Part shown: piece after piece, positions 28,362 to 36,584 of the stretch
How the letters are laid out: every line of letters starts with the position of its first letter
Position numbering within the stretch: the first letter of the stretch is position 1
Source of the DNA: Rhizobium sp. 9140
GTDB lineage: Bacteria > Pseudomonadota > Alphaproteobacteria > Rhizobiales > Rhizobiaceae
Assembly (NCBI RefSeq): GCF_900067135.1
Contig: NZ_FJUR01000005.1
Coordinates: forward strand, 1 to 64,000
Reading direction: 5' to 3'
Length of the DNA: 64,000 nt
Program-made: the position numbers and the translations under genes
The notes under the pieces: model-generated
Seen by the model: only the letters and a program-made list of their open reading frames with translations
The model's database searches: none
Told to the model about the DNA's origin: nothing

Positions 28362-28888
28362 CAGGCGCTCTTTTCCTGGCTGCTGGTCGACCCTTCCATC
28401 TGGCCGATCTGCTTTAGCTTCTGCTCAAGCGCAAGCTTGTCGATCGAAGACAGTGGAAGGCTTAGGAAGGCGCCGATGCGGTTCTTCAGAAAACGGGCGG
28501 CCTGTGCGAAAGCTCTCTGGACTTCGATATCCGTTCCCACGACTGCGGCCGGATCCTCGACACCCCAGTGCGCCGTCATTGGATGCCCCAGCCAGACAGG
28601 GCATGCTTCACCAGCCGCGCTGTCGCAGACAGTGAAGATGAAATCCATCTGCGGCGCGCCCGGCTCCGCGAACACATCCCAGTTCTTCGAGGAGAAACCG
28701 GTAGACGGATAGCCGAGCGCTTCCAGCTCCTTGATCGCATGGGGGTTCACCTCGCCCTTCGGATGGCTCCCCGCGGAGTAGGCTCGAAAGCGACCTTTCC
28801 CCTCATGATTCAGGATGGATTCGCCGAGAATAGAACGTGCGGAATTGCCCGTGCACAGGAAGAGCACGTTGTAGATCTTGTCGGTCAT
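28361..28888 (-). CDS. arsC: Arsenate reductase, low-molecular-weight phosphatase (thioredoxin) type
   Basis: Second, unrelated arsenate reductase of 175 aa. P-loop FLCTGNSARSILGE (Cys nucleophile at about residue 12), then FSSKNWDVFAEPGAPQMDFI and the second Cys pair region FTVCDSAAGEACPVW, used in thioredoxin-coupled recycling. Having both ArsC classes in one operon is common in Rhizobiales. It follows the frameshifted arsN2 by about 15 bp. Confidence 0.93.
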   Translation of the reverse strand: MTDKIYNVLFLCTGNSARSILGESILNHEGKGRFRAYSAGSHPKGEVNPHAIKELEALGYPSTGFSSKNWDVFAEPGAPQMDFIFTVCDSAAGEACPVWLGHPMTAHWGVEDPAAVVGTDIEVQRAFAQAARFLKNRIGAFLSLPLSSIDKLALEQKLKQIGQMEGSTSSQEKSA

Positions 28889-28903
28889 GGTCTTGTTCCG
28901 TTG

Positions 28904-29348
28904 TTAGGTCGGGGACCTGTTGAGCTTCATGATGGTCGCAGTCGATGGGCAGATGAAAGAAAGTTGGCGGGTCATGAGCACAGCCGCAGGTACAATGGCC
29001 CGCGACACCTCAGAGAAACCGATGGTCGAAAAAAAATGGCGCGGCACTCGTCGTCGCGAGATAGATGCCGCCGTTTACATCGAGACCTCGCAACGTTGCC
29101 TCAACGATCGCTCGGCCAAACCCACGACCGCGATGCGCCGGCAGCACTACAACGGACCGCAGCAGGTAATCGCCGCTGCACTGTTCGAGGCCGGCATAGC
29201 CGACAATCTCGTCGCCACCCGAAACGGCTTCAAAGAAGGTGCGGCCTCCATCTTCGATGTCATCGGTCGGAAGATCTGCGGCGTGCAGCGCTTCGCGGAG
29301 ACGGGCATTGCTGCCGCGCACTTCGAGTAATGTGATCGCGCTTAACAT
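28904..29348 (-). pseudogene. ArsN2-like GNAT acetyltransferase, frameshifted in a T8 run
   Basis: GNAT-fold acetyltransferase of the arsenic-associated ArsN2 type. The frame begins at ATG 29348 behind GGAGGCG: MLSAITLLEVRGSNARLREA, the acetyl-CoA loop VVLPAHRGRGFGRAIVEATL, then stops at PFFFDHRFL (29010). Removing one T from the T8 run at about 29034-29041 restores PFFSTIGFSEVSRAIVPAAV and runs to TAA at 28904, giving a normal protein of about 147 aa. Its start overlaps the arsR stop. A real mutation, slippage-prone expression and a sequencing error are all possible. Confidence 0.78.
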
Positions 29349-29695
29349 CGCTTCGCCTCCGGAGCGCAGCAGAGCGTCAACTCCGCGATGAGGGGTGTGC
29401 AAAGCTCTGTCGATCCGCCGCAGCAGTCCTTCAGCAGAAAAAGTGTCAGGTCGCGCAGACCGTCGAGGTCGGCCCGATAGATGATTGATCGGCTCTGGCG
29501 CTCGCTCTTAACCAAACCGGCACGGGAAAGTGTAGCGAGGTGCGCCGACATGGTGTTCTGCGGGACCTCGAGCAGCCGGGCGAGTTCGCCTGCCGGAATA
29601 CCGTCGGGTTCGTGCCGCACGAGTAGACGAAACGTCTCGAGGCGCGTGTTCTGAGCTAAGGCCGAAAGGGCCGTTATTGCAGTGATGATTTCCAT
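29342..29695 (-). CDS. arsR: ArsR-family metalloregulator of the acr3 operon
   Basis: Second ArsR-type repressor, 117 aa. Winged helix: ALSALAQNTRLETFRLLVRH, LLEVPQNTMSAHLATLSRAG, SERQSRSIIYRADLDGLRDL. Cys candidates lie at the C-terminus (LKDCCGGSTELC, LTLCCAPEAKRC), similar to the other ArsR here, which points to shared sensing chemistry. It overlaps arsN2 and heads the operon arsR-arsN2-arsC-acr3-arsC-arsH, presumably autoregulated. Confidence 0.88.
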   Translation of the reverse strand: MEIITAITALSALAQNTRLETFRLLVRHEPDGIPAGELARLLEVPQNTMSAHLATLSRAGLVKSERQSRSIIYRADLDGLRDLTLFLLKDCCGGSTELCTPLIAELTLCCAPEAKRC

Positions 29696-29715
29696 ATATC
29701 CAGAATAATAGATAT
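29696..29715. promoter_or_regulatory. Possible ArsR operator upstream of acr3 operon
   Basis: Dyad ATATC-N10-GATAT immediately upstream of the arsR start codon. The AT-rich, symmetric stretch is in the right place for autoregulation, but the match is short. Confidence 0.4.
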
Positions 29716-30050
29716 TTTTAGGAAGTCAAGCGGACTTGCGGTTATTTAAATGCGTCCGGAGGCAGATCGAAATGTGCTAAGATCAGGCTAAAGAAAGCTT
29801 TCTCAAACTTTTTATGCGTCATGGATTGCCAAACAAGCTGCTGTGCAGCCTCTTTCTGGCCGGAAGCAAGAAGCGAGAACGCTCCAAGCAGAATGCGATT
29901 TGCATACGTCGTCGGCACCTTGTTCTGAGAAAAACGTGCAGGCTTGTCAAAGATGAGCTGAAGACCGGACACTGCGAACTGAAGTGACATACCGACCGAG
30001 TTGGGTACCTCCGAATGCTTGAGGTAGCCGTCGATACCATGATGGTCATT

Positions 30051-30058
30051 GGCAAGTA
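30051..30058. repeat. Target-site duplication, left copy
   Basis: GGCAAGTA immediately before the IS21 left end; the same 8 bp follow the right end at 32565-32572. Confidence 0.88.
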
Positions 30059-30180
30059 TGAGAGCGGCGGTGCAAAATTAGACCACGGTAGCGGCGGGAT
30101 TGTCCCGCTTCGGGCGGCGTAAAAGTCGGCCACCTATTTCTCTTCTGCAATGAGCGCAGGAGGGCCTGGGGATCTATACC

Positions 30181-31677
30181 GTGGAATTATATCTGAAGGT
30201 TCGACTGGCTTGCTCGGAAGGCATGAGCCGGCGTCAGGCTGCAAAGCATTTCAACATATCGCGCGACAGCGTTTCCAAGATGCTGTCCTATTCGACGCCA
30301 CCTGGCTATCAGCGACAATCACCGATCCGGCGGCCCAAGCTGGATGCGTTTGTCTCGACGATCGATCACTGGCTGGACGAAGACAGACAAGTGCCGCGCA
30401 AGCAGCGCCATACGGCCAAGCGGGTGTTTGACCGGCTTCGAGACGAATGCGGGTTCACTGGCGGCTATACGATCATCAAGGATTACATGCGCGAGCGGGA
30501 TCAGCGCCGCCAGGAAGTGTTCGTGCCGCTGTCGCATCCGCCCGGCCATGCGCAGGCCGATTTCGGTGAGGCGATGGTGGTCATCGGCGGTGTCGAGCAG
30601 AAGGCGCATTTCTTCGTGCTCGACCTTCCGCACAGCGACGGCTGCTACGTGCGGGCCTATCCGGCGGCAGTGGCCGAGGCCTGGGTCGATGGCCATGTCC
30701 ATGCGTTCGCTTTCTTCGGCGCCGTGCCGCAATCGATCGTCTACGACAACGACCGTTGCCTGGTGGCGAAGATTTTGCCTGACGGCACCCGCAAGCGCGC
30801 GACGTTGTTCAGCGGCTTCCTGTCCCACTACCTTATCCGGGATCGCTATGGCCGTCCCGGCAAGGGCAACGACAAGGGGAACGTCGAGGGTCTCGTCGGC
30901 TATGCCCGGCGCAACTTCATGGTACCGATCCCGCAGTTTGCGACATGGGAGGCGTTCAACACCTTTCTGGAGGAGCAGTGCCGGAAGCGCCAGCGCGACA
31001 GGCTGCGCGGCGAGAGCGAGACGATCGGCGAGCGCTTGCGGCGCGATCTGGCTGCCATGCGCGCCTTGCCAGCCTCGCCATTTGATGCCTGCGACCAGGC
31101 AAGTGCCAAGGTGACGGCGCAGTCGCTGGTGCGCTACAAGACCAACGACTATTCCGTCCCGGTCGCCTATGGCCATCAGGATGTGTGGGTGCGCGGCTAT
31201 GTCAACGAAGTGGTCATTGGTGGCCGTGGCGAGATCATCGCCCGCCATCCTCGGTGCTGGGAACGGGAAGACGTCGTCTTCGATCCTGTCCATTACCTGC
31301 CGCTGATCGAGCAGAAGATCAATTCGCTGGATCAGGCAGCGCCCCTCCAGGGCTGGGACTTGCCGCAAGAGTTCGCTACGCTGCGCCGGTTGATGGAAGG
31401 CCGCATGGCCAAACACGGCCGGCGTGAGTACGTGCAGGTCCTCCGCCTGCTGGAGAGCTTCGAACTCGCCGATCTGCATGCGGCGGTGAAGCAGGCGATC
31501 CAGCTTGGCGCCATTGGCTTTGACGCCGTCAAGCATCTGATCCTGTGCCGGGTGGAACGCCGGCCGCCCAGACTGGACCTGTCCATCTACCCGTATTTGC
31601 CGAGGGCGACGGTCGAGACGACATCGGCGAAGGCGTATATGCGTCTCCTGTCGTCGGATGCGGGAGAAGTCGCATGA
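30181..31677 (+). CDS. istA: IS21-family transposase
   Basis: DDE transposase of 498 aa, starting at GTG 30181. N-terminal helix-turn-helix (CSEGMSRRQAAKHFNISRDS), then the catalytic core with HAQADFGEAMVVIGG (first Asp), PQSIVYDNDRCLV (second Asp) and the Glu in KGNDKGNVEGLVGYARRN. It overlaps istB by 4 bp (ATGA). Confidence 0.95.
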   Translation: MELYLKVRLACSEGMSRRQAAKHFNISRDSVSKMLSYSTPPGYQRQSPIRRPKLDAFVSTIDHWLDEDRQVPRKQRHTAKRVFDRLRDECGFTGGYTIIKDYMRERDQRRQEVFVPLSHPPGHAQADFGEAMVVIGGVEQKAHFFVLDLPHSDGCYVRAYPAAVAEAWVDGHVHAFAFFGAVPQSIVYDNDRCLVAKILPDGTRKRATLFSGFLSHYLIRDRYGRPGKGNDKGNVEGLVGYARRNFMVPIPQFATWEAFNTFLEEQCRKRQRDRLRGESETIGERLRRDLAAMRALPASPFDACDQASAKVTAQSLVRYKTNDYSVPVAYGHQDVWVRGYVNEVVIGGRGEIIARHPRCWEREDVVFDPVHYLPLIEQKINSLDQAAPLQGWDLPQEFATLRRLMEGRMAKHGRREYVQVLRLLESFELADLHAAVKQAIQLGAIGFDAVKHLILCRVERRPPRLDLSIYPYLPRATVETTSAKAYMRLLSSDAGEVA

Positions 31678-32432
31678 ACACCCAAGCACCCGAGATCCTT
31701 CTCACCCATTATCTCAAAACCCTGAAGCTGCCGAGTTTCCAGCGCGAGTACCAGAAGCTGGCCCGGCTGTGCGCCACCGAAGGCGTCGATCATGTCGGAT
31801 ACCTCACCCGGCTTGCCGAGCGGGAGATGATCGAACGGGACCGTCGCAAGGTCGAGCGTCGCATCAAGGCGGCCAGGTTCCCGGTCGTCAAAAGCCTCGA
31901 CAGTTTCGACTTCGCCGCCATCCCAAAGCTGAACAGGATGCAGGTGCTGGAACTGGCGCGCTGCGAATGGATCGAGCGCAGGGAGAACGTTATCGCTCTC
32001 GGCCCCAGCGGCACGGGCAAGACCCATGTGGCGCTCGGCCTCGGCCTGGCCGCCTGCCAGAAGGGCCTGTCCGTTGGGTTCACGACAGCGGCCGCACTGG
32101 TCAGCGAGATGATGGAGGCGCGCGACGAGCGGCGTCTCATCCGGTTCCAGAAGCAGATGGCCGCCTACCAGCTGTTGATCATCGATGAACTGGGCTTCGT
32201 GCCGCTGTCAAAGACCGGCGCGGAATTGCTGTTCGAGCTGATCTCGCAACGATACGAGCGAGGCGCGACCCTGATCACCAGCAACCTTCCTTTTGACGAA
32301 TGGACGGAAACCTTGGGGTCCGAGCGCCTGACCGGCGCTTTGCTCGACCGCATCACCCATCACGTCAGCATCCTCGAGATGAACGGCGACAGCTATCGTC
32401 TCGCCCAAAGCCGCGCCCGAAAGGCCGGCTGA
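31674..32432 (+). CDS. istB: IS21-family helper ATPase
   Basis: AAA+ ATPase of 252 aa that assembles with IstA on target DNA. Walker A GPSGTGKTHVALGLG and Walker B LLIIDELGFVPLS are intact, and LITSNLPFDEWTETLGSERL follows. The ATG lies in the 4-bp overlap with istA. Confidence 0.95.
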   Translation: MNTQAPEILLTHYLKTLKLPSFQREYQKLARLCATEGVDHVGYLTRLAEREMIERDRRKVERRIKAARFPVVKSLDSFDFAAIPKLNRMQVLELARCEWIERRENVIALGPSGTGKTHVALGLGLAACQKGLSVGFTTAAALVSEMMEARDERRLIRFQKQMAAYQLLIIDELGFVPLSKTGAELLFELISQRYERGATLITSNLPFDEWTETLGSERLTGALLDRITHHVSILEMNGDSYRLAQSRARKAG

Positions 32433-32452
32433 CGCCCTTCGAAAATCGCAAC

Positions 32453-32506
32453 GCGCGCATGAGACCCCCGCTCGGGCCTAAGCCCTCCCGGCGGTCTCAT
32501 GCGCGC
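32453..32506. repeat. Inverted repeat downstream of istB
   Basis: GCGCGCATGAGACC (32453-32466) and its exact complement (32493-32506) form a 14-bp stem between istB and the right end. The same structure is in copy 2. It may stop transcription leaving or entering the element. Confidence 0.7.
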
Positions 32507-32564
32507 GCCACAAGTGGCCGACTTTTGCGCCGCCGCGTGGCAGGATTTTACTCCGCCGTTGACA

Positions 32565-32572
32565 GGCAAGTA
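32565..32572. repeat. Target-site duplication, right copy
   Basis: GGCAAGTA directly after the IS21 right end, matching 30051-30058. Confidence 0.88.
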
Positions 32573-33392
32573 CGTGCGCGAGAATAATTGCACCGGTCTT
32601 GCTTTGATGCTGCGCGCGCTCGCCGCATGCGCTTCCTTCGTATCGGCATAGAGTATCGTGGTGTTTGAAGAAAGAAAATCCCGATAGACGTTCAAGGCTA
32701 AGATCGTCAGCGTACATGAACTCCGACGTGTAAGTCCCATTCCAGTACCAGGTACCGTTCCAAAAGCGCAGCGGGCCTTTGTCCCTGTGCGGATCGTAAG
32801 GAGTGGATGCTGCGGGCGGAGGCGTCAACGCCGGGTCACAAATCAATATACGGAAGGCGGTCGGGTTGTAGGCTTCGATTGCTTCGATCCAGTAGAAGTT
32901 CTTTCCAGCGATGAGTTCTTCCCATTTGAAATGAAAGCCTACCGTCCCATACATCGATCCGCGATGCCAATGATTGGCCGACGACCACACGACGGGGAGC
33001 CTTGCAGTATTCAGTCGGCTCTCGTCATATACAAGCCGGGCGGAAATCTTCTTATCATCGATCGTACGGACTGCTTCACGGACATGCATGATCGTGAAGA
33101 CCTCTTTTAGCTCCCAGGTCTTCCCATACGCAGGAGGCGGTAGCGTTGCCTCATAGTCATCCCACTCTGGCACGCGAAAACCCTTCCTGATGTCGTGGTG
33201 TTGTCGTCCACCATCTACAAATATTGCTGTTTCCAGACAATACCTTGGTCCATCGAATAGGAGCAACGCGATTGCCAATCCAATTTGCTTTCAATGCACG
33301 CGAGATCTCGCCGCCAGCGTCGCCCCGCGCTCCTCATTACCAAGATTATGTTCATGCCGCTCGGCCAAAGCTCCTCGCGCTGATGGCCCCCC

Positions 33393-33433
33393 AGCCTGAG
33401 GTGAACATAAGTCACCACGGCTCATATTCATGC
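33393..33433 (-). repeat. 41-bp repeat, copy 2
   Basis: 39 of 41 positions match 20636-20676 in reverse complement. It spans the last codons and stop of the 55-aa gene and the dyad TGACTTATGTTCA just after it. Confidence 0.75.
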
Positions 33434-33579
33434 ACGATCTCAAGATCGTCTTCGTCATCGAGTTCGTCGGACGGAAGGACGCCGAATTCGTCCCCGGATT
33501 TGAACAGGGTGACGGGAACCATGAGGATGCGGGAAAGCGAAAATGCGTGGCTTTGGGCGAGTGCAAGATCCTGTGCCAT
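33412..33579 (-). CDS. Small acidic hypothetical protein, 55 aa
   Basis: Starts at ATG 33579 (MAQDLALAQSHAFSLSRILM) and ends in a strongly acidic tail (SDELDDEDDLEIVHEYEPW). Not recognised. Support for a real gene comes from the biased composition and from the second vestigial copy of its C-terminus at 20636-20676. Upstream in-frame starts (33744) would add an Arg-rich leader and are less likely. Confidence 0.5.
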   Translation of the reverse strand: MAQDLALAQSHAFSLSRILMVPVTLFKSGDEFGVLPSDELDDEDDLEIVHEYEPW

Positions 33580-33856
33580 GTGAGAAACCTCCGTCCGGAG
33601 CGGGCCGATCCCGCTCGATGGCTCCTCAAAGGACCGGGGACGGTCGCGATCACCGCGAAGACGAAGGCGGAGCGGCGGCAGCTTGCTAGCCGACCCCGAT
33701 AGTGGGTTGATCGACGGAGATCCGGGCCTGGTCCAGGACGCCATCCATAAAGAGCGGGATTGGTTTGCTTCGGCGGGAATTGAGGTGTCCGGCAGAGATC
33801 GATCACGGAAGCCAGCTCAGCATTTGTTGCCGAGCATCTGTTGACCAGCCCAGAAG
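33580..33856. other. Intergenic stretch, nothing identified
   Basis: Roughly 280 bp between two small minus-strand genes. Only overlapping shadow frames were seen. Confidence 0.35.
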
Positions 33857-34129
33857 TCAGCGACGGCCCGCTTTCGCGTGATCGGACAAGGCTTTGAGAA
33901 CAGCGAAGTCCATCTCCGCGCGTGGCTCTATCCGGACTATCTCACTGGCGACTTTCGACCAGTGCCAGAACTCGTCGGGATCACCACTGGACCGGCTATC
34001 GAACGCACGGCGTTGTGCTTCGTAGTGAGATCCGGCTGGATCCGAAATTGCGAGAAGCCTGGCATCAGCCTGCCATCGCCGCCGTATTGCCCGGCGATGT
34101 GCGAGCCATCGTGTGAGGAAGCGGATCAT
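33857..34129 (-). CDS. Small hypothetical protein, 90 aa
   Basis: Starts at ATG 34129 (MIRFLTRWLAHRRAIRRRWQ) behind GAGAG; the N-terminus is a basic amphipathic helix, followed by DARLLAISDPAGSHYEAQRR and a C-terminal helical part. No known family. The Arg/Trp-rich start suggests nucleic-acid or membrane-surface contact, without proof. Confidence 0.5.
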   Translation of the reverse strand: MIRFLTRWLAHRRAIRRRWQADARLLAISDPAGSHYEAQRRAFDSRSSGDPDEFWHWSKVASEIVRIEPRAEMDFAVLKALSDHAKAGRR

Positions 34130-34359
34130 CAATCTCTCGAGACCGGTGGCGACAGGGGTAAGTTGCCACAAAATCCGAATGATAGGGAGATGGTAGTATC
34201 TTTTCTATTTCAATATCTTAGAGAAAATCGCATAAGCATATTTATGGAACTAATTGTATAGCCATCCAGTGTACGGTTCTGATTTTCCAATCGAACCATC
34301 ATCGAGATAATTATTATCCAGTTTCCAGAAGAATGCAAAGTGCTGAAACAATATAGCGC

Positions 34360-34387
34360 TTGACCATATCCCCTCCAGGGGGATAGC
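34360..34387 (+). promoter_or_regulatory. Promoter and operator of the CsoR/RcnR-family gene
   Basis: TTGACC (-35-like) at 34360-34365 is followed by ATCCCC-TCCA-GGGGGAT at 34368-34384, a G/C-tract dyad typical of CsoR/RcnR-family operators, and GATAGC as a weak -10. It ends 9 bp before the repressor start, so autorepression is likely. Confidence 0.65.
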
Positions 34388-34395
34388 ACCGCCGC

Positions 34396-34677
34396 ATGAC
34401 AGATCAAGCGCACATGCACGAAACCCATCCGGATATCATCAAGCGGCTGAAACGCGCTGAGGGCCACCTGCGCAGCGTGATCGCGATGATTGAGGCGCAC
34501 CGTCCCTGCGTCGATATCGCCCAGCAGCTTCATGCGGTGGAAAAGGCCGTCTGCCAGGCAAAGAAGGCATTGATACAGGATCACTTGGATCATTGCCTCG
34601 AGGATGCAGTCGGGAGCCTCGGCAGCGAGCAGCGCCGCACGATCGACGAGTTCAAGACGATCACGAAATACTTGTAA
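34396..34677 (+). CDS. CsoR/RcnR/FrmR-family metal-sensing repressor (DmeR-like)
   Basis: All-helical repressor of 93 aa that binds DNA when metal-free. Family core: DIIKRLKRAEGHLRSVIAMI and CVDIAQQLHAVEKAV. Putative ligands are C38, H63 and C67 (spacing 25 and 4) plus His residues near the N-terminus (H6, H8, H11). The C-H-C set is that of copper-sensing CsoR, whereas RcnR nickel/cobalt sensors have C-H-H, so the metal is open. It is followed after 12 bp by a His-rich exporter that it most likely controls. Confidence 0.85.
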   Translation: MTDQAHMHETHPDIIKRLKRAEGHLRSVIAMIEAHRPCVDIAQQLHAVEKAVCQAKKALIQDHLDHCLEDAVGSLGSEQRRTIDEFKTITKYL

Positions 34678-34689
34678 CAGGGCCACCTC

Positions 34690-35784
34690 ATGAACCAGAC
34701 ATTTCTGCTCTCCATCATGGCAACCGGCTTTGTCGTTGCATTCGCACACGCAGCCATTCCGACCCATTGGCTGCCCTTCGTGCTGGCCGCCCGCGGGCAA
34801 CGCTGGTCCAGATCGAAGGCACTCGCGGTCGTGGCTCTTTGCGGCCTCGGCCATGTGCTGTTCACGACGGCTCTCGGGGTCCTGCTTGTCTGGCTGGGAA
34901 TCGAGACCAGCAAATGGACAGGAGATATTTTTCCATGGATCGCCGGTGGGGCCTTGGTTCTGTTCGGCCTCTATTACCTCGTTCGTCAAGCGCAAGGCCA
35001 AGGACACGGGCATCACCATTTCGGCAAGGGGCACAGCCATGAAGGGGAAGATAACCACGGCCATGATCATTCACACGATACAGGACACAGCCACGTAAAC
35101 GGCGGTCATGCCGGTCATGGTCACGACGAAGCAAAACGGATCGATACGGGCCATGGCGTCCTGATCCTGGACATCTTCGAGGAAGGCGTTCCGCCCCGGT
35201 TCCGGGTGAAGCCTGAAGGCAAAAGCATGTTGCTTCCCAAACAGGGCACGCTTTCGGTGGAAACCGTCCGTCCGGATGGGACGCACCAGACATTTCAATT
35301 CCTCGACAAGGGTGATTTTCTGGAATCAATCGATGAAATTCCCGAACCGCACGAATTCCGGGCAATAATAGTCTCGCTCTCGCACGGAAGCCACGCGCAT
35401 GAACACGCGATCGATTTCGAAGAGCACGCCCAAGGCCCACACAAGGCCGCTGCGGCTGTTGTCAGCAAGCCAGGCGCTGCAAAATCGGCGCCGGCAAAAT
35501 CGGATCGCACCGTTATCCTCGGACTTTTTACGCTGTTGACGTTTTCGCCCTGTGAAGGATTCCTACCCGTCTACGTCTCCGGCATTGCCTTCGGTTGGGC
35601 CGGGTTCATCCTCCTCAGCGCGGTTCTGGCGTTTGCGACCATCGCTGGCATGGTGGTTTTCACATGGCTGACCCTGACCGGCACGGAGCGTCTGAAGCTC
35701 GGTTTTCTCGAACGTTACGAGAGCGGCATTCTGGGAACGATGATCTTGCTTCTGGGCATCGGCATCATCTTCTTCGGTTTCTAG
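34690..35784 (+). CDS. His-rich membrane metal exporter (RcnA/NicO-like) with inserted soluble domain
   Basis: Membrane protein of 364 aa. Three N-terminal helices start at LLSIMATGFVVAFAHAAIPT, with the HxxxxxH-type stretch AHAAIPTHWLPF; then a long loop very rich in His (GHGHHHFGKGHSHEGEDNHG onward) and a soluble module with DIFEEGVPPRFRVKPEGKSM; then further helices after LGLFTLLTFSPCEGFLPVY. The layout resembles NicO/RcnA nickel-cobalt exporters and TauE-like proteins. Co-expression with the repressor just upstream supports metal efflux. The inserted domain is unusual for RcnA. Confidence 0.75.
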   Translation: MNQTFLLSIMATGFVVAFAHAAIPTHWLPFVLAARGQRWSRSKALAVVALCGLGHVLFTTALGVLLVWLGIETSKWTGDIFPWIAGGALVLFGLYYLVRQAQGQGHGHHHFGKGHSHEGEDNHGHDHSHDTGHSHVNGGHAGHGHDEAKRIDTGHGVLILDIFEEGVPPRFRVKPEGKSMLLPKQGTLSVETVRPDGTHQTFQFLDKGDFLESIDEIPEPHEFRAIIVSLSHGSHAHEHAIDFEEHAQGPHKAAAAVVSKPGAAKSAPAKSDRTVILGLFTLLTFSPCEGFLPVYVSGIAFGWAGFILLSAVLAFATIAGMVVFTWLTLTGTERLKLGFLERYESGILGTMILLLGIGIIFFGF

Positions 35785-35806
35785 GCGCGCGAAAACCTCG
35801 TTCCGG

Positions 35807-36019
35807 TTGCTCTGCGGCCCCAGAAATCATGCCGTTTCATCACGGCTCGGAGCGAAAGTCGGCTTGCCGTTTACCTTCGCATCGCTCGCGATCATGGCCG
35901 CAGTCGCGCCTGTCGCGGCGACGCGCCTGTGGCCTGCCAATGACCCGGATGAAATCGAACACGTCCACAATGCGCTTGATCCCGACCATCCCGAGGCCGT
36001 AGCGTTGGTTTCCCGCTAA
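35807..36019 (+). pseudogene. C-terminal remnant, possibly of an MFS transporter
   Basis: Short frame ending AAVAPVAATRLWPANDPDEIEH and then VHNALDPDHPEAVALVSR. A last hydrophobic helix followed by a D/E/H-rich tail with DPDHP resembles the C-terminus of rhizobial MFS metal or drug transporters. Nothing of the remaining helices is present upstream, so it is a fragment at best. Confidence 0.35.
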
Positions 36020-36097
36020 ACAACGCTACCAGACATTTAAGCACGACCGCGTAGGATCGATGGTCTTGCGAATTTTTTGGATTCGGCAACGCGGCAA

Positions 36098-36580
36098 CTA
36101 CTCCCAGAGGGATATTCCCTCTTGGGTTAAGGCTCGTTGCACAGCAGCCCGCTCCTCCAGCCGACGTGCATGAGAGGTCCAAGCGGGATAGGTATTTCGC
36201 ATGTCAACGGCCATACGATTTCCCCACCTGTAGAAGACGAGCAAATACGGATCAACGATTGAATAGGACTCTCCTACGGCCCAATCTCGGTCGTCAACTT
36301 GGATTCTATAAGCGCAAACGCGGAAGCCAAGTGCTCCTCTCCTTTATGAACCAAGGGCTCGTACATCGATTGATCCGGTAAGAAAAAGTCGGCGCGCCAG
36401 ATCATTCGGACGGCGACCGCGTGAACCGCACTCGATAGGCAGTTAAACCATTCGATGGAACGGATGATGTTTTCTGCATCCGCTCCCAGGAGCCGCGCGT
36501 CTGGATTCGTCAGGCCTAGGTGAAATAAGATTGCCGGCGCTTCAGTGAGAGAGTTCAGTTGGACGATGACAATGTACAGA
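36098..36580 (-). pseudogene. Glutathione S-transferase remnant, 5'-truncated and frameshifted
   Basis: C-terminal part of a GST. The frame reads LTEAPAILFHLGLTNPDARL, then SMYEPLVHKGEEHLASAFAL, then slips near 36291; the next frame continues DDRDWAVGESYSIVDPYLLV and NTYPAWTSHARRLEERAAVQ to TAG at 36098. The thioredoxin-like N-terminal half is missing, replaced at about 36580 by the pyruvate carboxylase fragment. Non-functional. Confidence 0.75.
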
Positions 36581-36584
36581 CAGG

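Larger units (their letters stand above)
30059..32564 (+). mobile_element. IS21-family insertion sequence, copy 1 (2506 bp)
   Basis: Ends run TGAGAGCGGCGGTGCAAAAT to ATTTTACTCCGCCGTTGACA, imperfect inverted repeats with terminal TG/CA. It carries istA and istB and is bounded by an 8-bp duplication of GGCAAGTA. The second copy at 49613-52118 has the same length and appears identical, in opposite orientation. The exact duplication shows simple insertion and no later recombination at this copy. Confidence 0.95.
29742..33278 (-). pseudogene. Unknown gene split by an IS21 insertion
   Basis: One protein of unknown family is cut in two by the insertion at 30059-32564. The 5' part (33278 to 32573) reads FRVPEWDDYEATLPPPAYGK, LPVVWSSANHWHRGSMYGTV and ends QSKTGAIILAHVLA; beyond the element the same frame resumes as NDHHGIDGYLKHSEVPNSVG and ends LAHFDLPPDAFK at 29742. 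Removing the element and one target copy gives a continuous protein of about 345 aa. The start codon is uncertain (TTG at 33278, weak ribosome site). Aromatic-rich with no membrane helices; function not recognised. Confidence 0.75.

Noticed and set aside
30319-31689. 456-aa frame opposite istA (also at 50488-51858)
   Set aside because: Antisense shadow of the transposase gene caused by GC-rich codons.
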